A stretch of 29,682 bases of DNA, taken from NCBI GenBank assembly GCA_963623095.1, contig CAVFKD010000021.1:1-29682 (forward strand), in the 5' to 3' direction. The position numbers and the translations under genes were made by a program. The notes beneath the pieces are model-generated. The model did not search any database and had not been told where the DNA came from. It was given only the letters and a program-made list of their open reading frames with translations. The number at the start of each line of letters is the position of its first letter. Positions within the stretch are counted from its first letter, which is position 1. This DNA is from UBA3210 sp963623095. Its GTDB lineage: Bacteria > Bacillota_I > Bacilli_A > RFN20 > CAG-449. Shown here piece after piece: positions 26,185 to 29,682 of the stretch.

Positions 26185-26227
26185 AAACAATATTCAATAA
26201 TACATATAATATTACTAAATATTGTTT
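26185..26227 (-). terminator. Long AT-rich hairpin after the EAL gene
   Basis: AAACAATATT pairs with AATATTGTTT, and the stem continues inward through AGTAATA/TATTATT (one G-U) after a one-base mismatch, about 17 pairs in all. TTATTTT follows on the minus strand. It is weak in energy because it lacks G-C pairs; it may be a partial terminator or an RNA end-stabilising element. Confidence 0.5.
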
Positions 26228-26239
26228 AATTTACAATTA

Positions 26240-28591
26240 TTATTTTTCACTATTTAATTTTTCTTTATATTCATTATATGGAATAGGTTTACTATAATAA
26301 TAGCTTTGAATCATGTCACATTTATTTTCTTTTAAGAACTTAACTTGTTCAAATTCTTCTGCACCTTCCGCAATAACCTTTTTTCCTAGTTTATGACATA
26401 AAGTAATAATACTTGAAATAATAACTTTGCTTTCTTCAGTGAATCCATTAGAGTTTCTAAAGAATCTTTGATCAATCTTAATTGTATCAAAATCTAATTC
26501 AGAAATAATATTCAAAGAAGAATATCCAGATCCAAAGTCATCCATTGAGCATTTATATCCTCTTGAATGAGCAATACCAATGAATCTCTTAAAGACATTG
26601 ATGTTTTCAAATAACAATCCTTCAGTAATTTCGAATTCAATTAATTCATGAGGAATATTATATTCATTAACAATATCTTCATATACATTAATGAAAGTTA
26701 AATCTCTAAAGTGTTTCTTAGAAAGATTGACACTTACAGGAACAACTTTTTCTCCTTTATCAAGCATATCTCTAAGTTGTTTACAAACATTTTCAAATAC
26801 ATAAGCATCTATTTGAACAACAAAGCCATTTTCTTCGAAAATTGGAATAAATAATCCTGGAGGAATTAATTTACCATCTTCATCTCTCCATCTTACTAAA
26901 GCTTCTGATCCAATCCACTTATCATTTAAAATATCTTTTTTCAATTGATAGAAGACTTCAAAGCGTCCATCTTTTAAAGCTTGTTGACCTTTTAATTCAA
27001 CTTCAGCATTGTTCTTTTCAATTCTATCAAGTTCAGCATTATAGAAGCCATAGTTAGTTTTAGTATAATCGTATTGAATACTCTTACTTGCAAGAATTGA
27101 ACTTTCTATTTCTTTATCAATTGATACAAGTTCTTCTACTGATGTACGTTTAATACCATAGCTAAGTTCAACGCCATGGATATCTTTATATTTAAAGACG
27201 TTCATATAATTTTGGAAAGCTGTGATTTTATCAACAATATCTCTTTTTTCTTCATAAGGAAGTAAAATAATATATTTATTTCTATCCGCAAAACCATTTA
27301 ATGCAGTAGCAAAATTATTTTTAATTTCTTGTCCTACTGAAGCAATAAGTCCATCAATATATTCAGCATCATATATTTGTCTTAAGAAATGATATTTTAT
27401 GATTGTAATATAAATCAAAGCAAATTTAGATTCTGGGTTTTGATGAATAATAATATTTGCATCTCTTTTAAATGAAGATAGATTTAATAATCCAGTATTA
27501 TCATCATAAGAAGCATCACGTTTTTGCTTAATTGCGACATTACATATAGCGATGATTAATAATCCAATAGAAACACCACTTACACTTAAAACAATTGCAA
27601 CAATAACAAATGACGCTCTATATAAAGAACTAATTTGATATGATAGTTCACTTTGAGGAACTATTAACGCCATCTTTAAAGTTAAAGTATTATTATTTTC
27701 ACTAGTATATCCAATAAAATCAGAAATATAACATACTTGAGTTAAACCATATTCATCTGAATTGTAATCTAAATATAAAATTTTTGATTCATTAGATGCA
27801 TAAATTTCTTTAATTTTAGATTGGTCTATACTTTTATCTGCCGAATAATCCACGATCATCTCATAAAAGTTTTTATATTTTAAAGAAGTACTATTTTTAT
27901 TCTTATTATCATAGAAAGCAACTATATCATTTGTTGAAGTAGGATCAACATCAATTAAAGTAATCGCGGTTAAGTTATCATAGATATTAGTTTCTAAGTA
28001 TTTAACAATTGTAGAAATATTAGTTTTACCATAAATACCTAAAATATCAGAATTATTTTCAAATGGTGCAGCGTACCCAAAATAAATATTATTGCTGTTT
28101 GATTCATAGAAAAAGTCAAATGTTCCTTCTTCAGCATAAGCAATATAAGATTTAAATTCAGGTAATGAATTATATACCTTACTTTCATTTTTTTTATCTC
28201 TTTCACGAACAACTTGAATCTCATCAAATCCATTATATGTTTCAGAATATAATTCCAATGCATCATTAAGTTTGTCATCATATAAAGCAACTGCAGATCT
28301 ATCTAATGAAGCTTTATAGTTTTTTAAAAGTTCATAGTTTTCTTCAATACGTAATTCAATACCCTTTTTAATTTCTCTTGAAGAATTAGTAATACGAGTA
28401 GTAGAAATATTATCAACTTCTGTCTTTGTTCTATTAGAATAGTTATTATAAAAAATAAACATAAATGCGACTATTAACGCTACTAATACCATCATCAAGA
28501 TAATACCGGTTGTTTTAATAGTGTCGATTTGTGTTTTTACATCTTTATTGTTTTTAGTTTTAATCAATTTTTTAATTTTTGAAACTTCCAT
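26240..28591 (-). CDS. Membrane EAL-domain c-di-GMP phosphodiesterase with degenerate GGDEF
   Basis: A 783-residue protein. TM1 (about 28-49) and TM2 (about 322-350) enclose an extracytoplasmic sensor region of about 270 residues, probably Cache-like (LDRSAVALYDDKL, YFGYAAPFENNSDILGIYGK). Inside follows a GGDEF-fold region (about 365-535) that keeps DDNTGLLNLSSF, but its signature reads ADRNK, so cyclase activity is not expected. The EAL domain has the ligands needed for c-di-GMP hydrolysis: E563 (EAL 563-565), VSVNLS, EFEITE, DDFGSGYSS with D684/D685, K705 in IKIDQ, and AEGAEE with E742. The expected reaction is c-di-GMP to pGpG, tuned by an outside signal. No other c-di-GMP protein is in the window. 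A GAGGT ribosome site lies before the ATG. It is divergent from the phosphatase gene. Confidence 0.92.
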   Translation of the reverse strand: MEVSKIKKLIKTKNNKDVKTQIDTIKTTGIILMMVLVALIVAFMFIFYNNYSNRTKTEVDNISTTRITNSSREIKKGIELRIEENYELLKNYKASLDRSAVALYDDKLNDALELYSETYNGFDEIQVVRERDKKNESKVYNSLPEFKSYIAYAEEGTFDFFYESNSNNIYFGYAAPFENNSDILGIYGKTNISTIVKYLETNIYDNLTAITLIDVDPTSTNDIVAFYDNKNKNSTSLKYKNFYEMIVDYSADKSIDQSKIKEIYASNESKILYLDYNSDEYGLTQVCYISDFIGYTSENNNTLTLKMALIVPQSELSYQISSLYRASFVIVAIVLSVSGVSIGLLIIAICNVAIKQKRDASYDDNTGLLNLSSFKRDANIIIHQNPESKFALIYITIIKYHFLRQIYDAEYIDGLIASVGQEIKNNFATALNGFADRNKYIILLPYEEKRDIVDKITAFQNYMNVFKYKDIHGVELSYGIKRTSVEELVSIDKEIESSILASKSIQYDYTKTNYGFYNAELDRIEKNNAEVELKGQQALKDGRFEVFYQLKKDILNDKWIGSEALVRWRDEDGKLIPPGLFIPIFEENGFVVQIDAYVFENVCKQLRDMLDKGEKVVPVSVNLSKKHFRDLTFINVYEDIVNEYNIPHELIEFEITEGLLFENINVFKRFIGIAHSRGYKCSMDDFGSGYSSLNIISELDFDTIKIDQRFFRNSNGFTEESKVIISSIITLCHKLGKKVIAEGAEEFEQVKFLKENKCDMIQSYYYSKPIPYNEYKEKLNSEK

Positions 28592-28680
28592 ATAAAGACC
28601 TCGTTAGTCATATATTAGCATACTTTTACTTAATTTTGTGAAAAAACTTAATTTTTAATACTTATTCATACGGAAAAGTT

Positions 28681-28686
28681 TATAAT
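28681..28686 (+). promoter_or_regulatory. -10 element of the histidine phosphatase gene
   Basis: A perfect TATAAT 28 bp upstream of the ATG. No good -35 hexamer at the right distance. Transcription would begin near 28693, inside the left arm of the inverted repeat at 28688-28714. Confidence 0.5.
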
Positions 28687-28687
28687 T

Positions 28688-28714
28688 TTGTAAGAAAAAA
28701 GGAGATTCTTACAA
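28688..28714 (+). repeat. Inverted repeat enclosing the phosphatase ribosome site
   Basis: TTGTAAGAA and its exact reverse complement TTCTTACAA, nine bases each, separated by AAAAGGAGA, which holds the ribosome site. The right arm ends on the A of the ATG. As RNA it would place the ribosome site in a loop; as DNA it is a two-fold operator just after the -10. Confidence 0.6.
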
Positions 28715-29442
28715 TGAAAATTATAATTATTAGACATGGTGATCCAGATAATCCAAATCAAACATTAACTCCTGCAGGTTTTAAAGAAGTAGAAGCTTTA
28801 GGAGAATTTCTAAAAGATTTAGAATACACAAAAGCATTTTGTTCACCTCTTCCACGCGCAAGAATAACCTGTAACGCAGTATTAAAATATCATAATGATG
28901 AAGCAATAATTTGTCCTTGGTTACAAGAATTTTCATATAAGATAAATGTTCCATATAAAAAAGAACAAAACCTTTCTTGGGATTTATATCCTTCTTATTT
29001 TAAAAACAATGATAATTTTTATTTAAGAGATGAAGGTTTCTTTAAAGATCCTTGTTTTGAAGGAACTTCAGTTAAAGAAAAATATGAAGAAGTTATTTCA
29101 TCTTTTGATAATATATTAAAAGAATACGGATATGAAAGAGATGGTCATATCTACAAAGTAAATAAAGAAAACAAAGATACATTAGTTTTCTTTTGCCATT
29201 TAGGTATGATGAGTTTATTAACCTCTCATTTAACTGATATCCCATATATGGCACTTGTTAACTCATTCTTTGCTCCTCCAAGTAGTATTACTACTTTTAT
29301 CAGTGAAGAAAGACAAGAAGGTATCGCTCAATTTAGATTACAAGGATATGGAGATATATCTCATTTATCTATTAAAGGATTAAAGCCAAGTTATTTAGGT
29401 AGATTTGCAGAAGTCTATCATAGTAATGACCGTCACGAATAA
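28714..29442 (+). CDS. Histidine phosphatase superfamily protein (phosphoglycerate-mutase-like)
   Basis: A 242-residue cytosolic protein of histidine phosphatase branch 1. The N-terminal IIIIRHGD motif carries R7 and the phospho-acceptor H8. SPLPRARITC supplies the second arginine, and VFFCHLGMMS supplies the second histidine. These form the usual phosphate pocket. Relatives act on phosphoglycerates, sugar phosphates or nucleotides. This one lacks the features that would mark it as a glycolytic mutase, so the substrate is open. It has a middle segment rich in aromatic residues (SWDLYPSYFKNNDNFYL) typical of gut Bacillota homologues as I recall them. A GGAG ribosome site lies nine bases before the ATG. 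No clear terminator follows the stop. Confidence 0.9.
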   Translation: MKIIIIRHGDPDNPNQTLTPAGFKEVEALGEFLKDLEYTKAFCSPLPRARITCNAVLKYHNDEAIICPWLQEFSYKINVPYKKEQNLSWDLYPSYFKNNDNFYLRDEGFFKDPCFEGTSVKEKYEEVISSFDNILKEYGYERDGHIYKVNKENKDTLVFFCHLGMMSLLTSHLTDIPYMALVNSFFAPPSSITTFISEERQEGIAQFRLQGYGDISHLSIKGLKPSYLGRFAEVYHSNDRHE

Positions 29443-29533
29443 TTTTTTTATCTATAATAAATCAATAATTCTAAACTTAAATATATAACCTTTACATAAT
29501 ACGATAAGTATTGTTGATTGATAAATTAATATT

Positions 29534-29569
29534 TGCGCTTAGCGCTAGGTGAACTTGCAGTAAAGCGCA
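29534..29569. other. GC-rich hairpin island in the convergent intergenic region
   Basis: The 173 bp between the phosphatase stop and the next gene's stop are AT-rich except for this stretch. TGCGCTT (29534-29540) pairs with AAGCGCA (29563-29569), and an inner AGCGCT (29541-29546) offers alternative pairings; GCGC occurs three times. No U run follows on either strand, so it is not a standard terminator. No promoter, tRNA fold or open frame is evident. Confidence 0.45.
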
Positions 29570-29615
29570 GTATTTTGCATTATTTTAAAAATATCATGTA
29601 AATATAGATAATAAT

Positions 29616-29682
29616 TTATTTAATAATTTTCCAATATCCTGATCTATTTGTTCCAATTCTTTCTATCTTATTATTACTCTTC
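29616..29682 (-). CDS. C-terminal fragment of a gene cut by the window edge, winged-helix tail
   Basis: The minus strand, read in the frame starting at 29681, gives 21 sense codons and a TAA stop (29616-29618). The peptide contains KIERIGTNRSGYWKIIK. The pattern (K/E)-I-x-R-(I/V)-G-(S/T)-(N/D)-(K/R)-(T/S)-GYWK is, from memory, the final winged-helix strand of AlbA_2/Schlafen-type ATP-binding transcription-regulator-like proteins. Only the tail is visible, so the family call is tentative; that this is real coding sequence is more likely than not. Confidence 0.5.
   Translation of the reverse strand, partial: KSNNKIERIGTNRSGYWKIIK

Noticed and set aside
28636..28642. TTGTGAA, a Rex half-site, upstream of the EAL gene
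   Set aside because: The second half TTCACAA is not present at the four-base spacing; only two of seven positions match.
2826..29442. TGA read as tryptophan (Mollicutes code)
   Set aside because: All genes are complete with TGA as a stop, and the tryptophans I checked use TGG; no gene needs TGA read-through.
29443..29615. tRNA or CRISPR-like element in the right-edge intergenic region
   Set aside because: No cloverleaf can be drawn and there are no regularly spaced repeats.

Overview
The window is about 29.7 kb of very AT-rich DNA from a low-GC Bacillota chromosome. By eye it best fits a gut-type member of the Bacilli near Erysipelotrichales, RF39 or Acholeplasmatales. The pointers are a Rex redox repressor, a CcpA-type cre site, strong GGAGG ribosome sites, standard TGG tryptophan codons and lipoprotein signals; there is no 16S or marker gene to fix the lineage. 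I see no tRNA, rRNA, CRISPR, transposase or phage gene.

Layout. (1) 1-2828 (+): the 3' two-thirds of a very large DUF4011/DUF3320-type helicase-nuclease whose visible catalytic motifs have decayed. (2) 2878-7742 (-): a coupled operon of a P-type cation ATPase, an iron-type alcohol dehydrogenase and an M50-like membrane protein whose HExxH motif reads YQLGK; a 22-bp perfect palindrome overlaps the promoter. (3) 7836-9059 (-): a class I aminotransferase. (4) 9164-13222 (-): a three-gene operon of a large hybrid sensor kinase, thymidylate synthase and dihydrofolate reductase. (5) 13369-14001 (+): rex, divergent from the kinase operon, with a GntR-like palindrome between them. (6) 14078-25320 (-): an oligopeptide-type ABC importer, oppA then oppBCDF, followed by a repeat-containing lipoprotein behind a terminator-like hairpin. 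(7) 25671-28591 (-): a DUF3899-like membrane protein and an EAL phosphodiesterase with a decayed GGDEF domain. (8) 28714-29442 (+): a histidine phosphatase. (9) 29616-29682 (-): the last codons of a gene that enters from the right edge.

The most unusual locus is the importer. OppD carries a coiled-coil insertion of about 240 residues, OppF a different charged helical insertion of about 80 residues at another place in the fold, and OppC an extracytoplasmic insertion of about 355 residues that looks partly like a beta-sandwich. OppA is about 300 residues longer than usual. Its control region has a cre site well upstream of a good promoter, then a leader of about 225 nt with several hairpins including a terminator-like one. 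oppB has its own promoter, and hairpins separate oppA from oppBCDF and oppF from the last lipoprotein, so expression is probably stepped.

A second theme is loss of catalytic motifs in otherwise intact reading frames: the helicase-nuclease, the M50-like protein and the GGDEF domain. All gene stops I read are TAA or TAG, none TGA. Most start codons were checked against ribosome sites, and six minus-strand starts were moved inward from the longest open frame.
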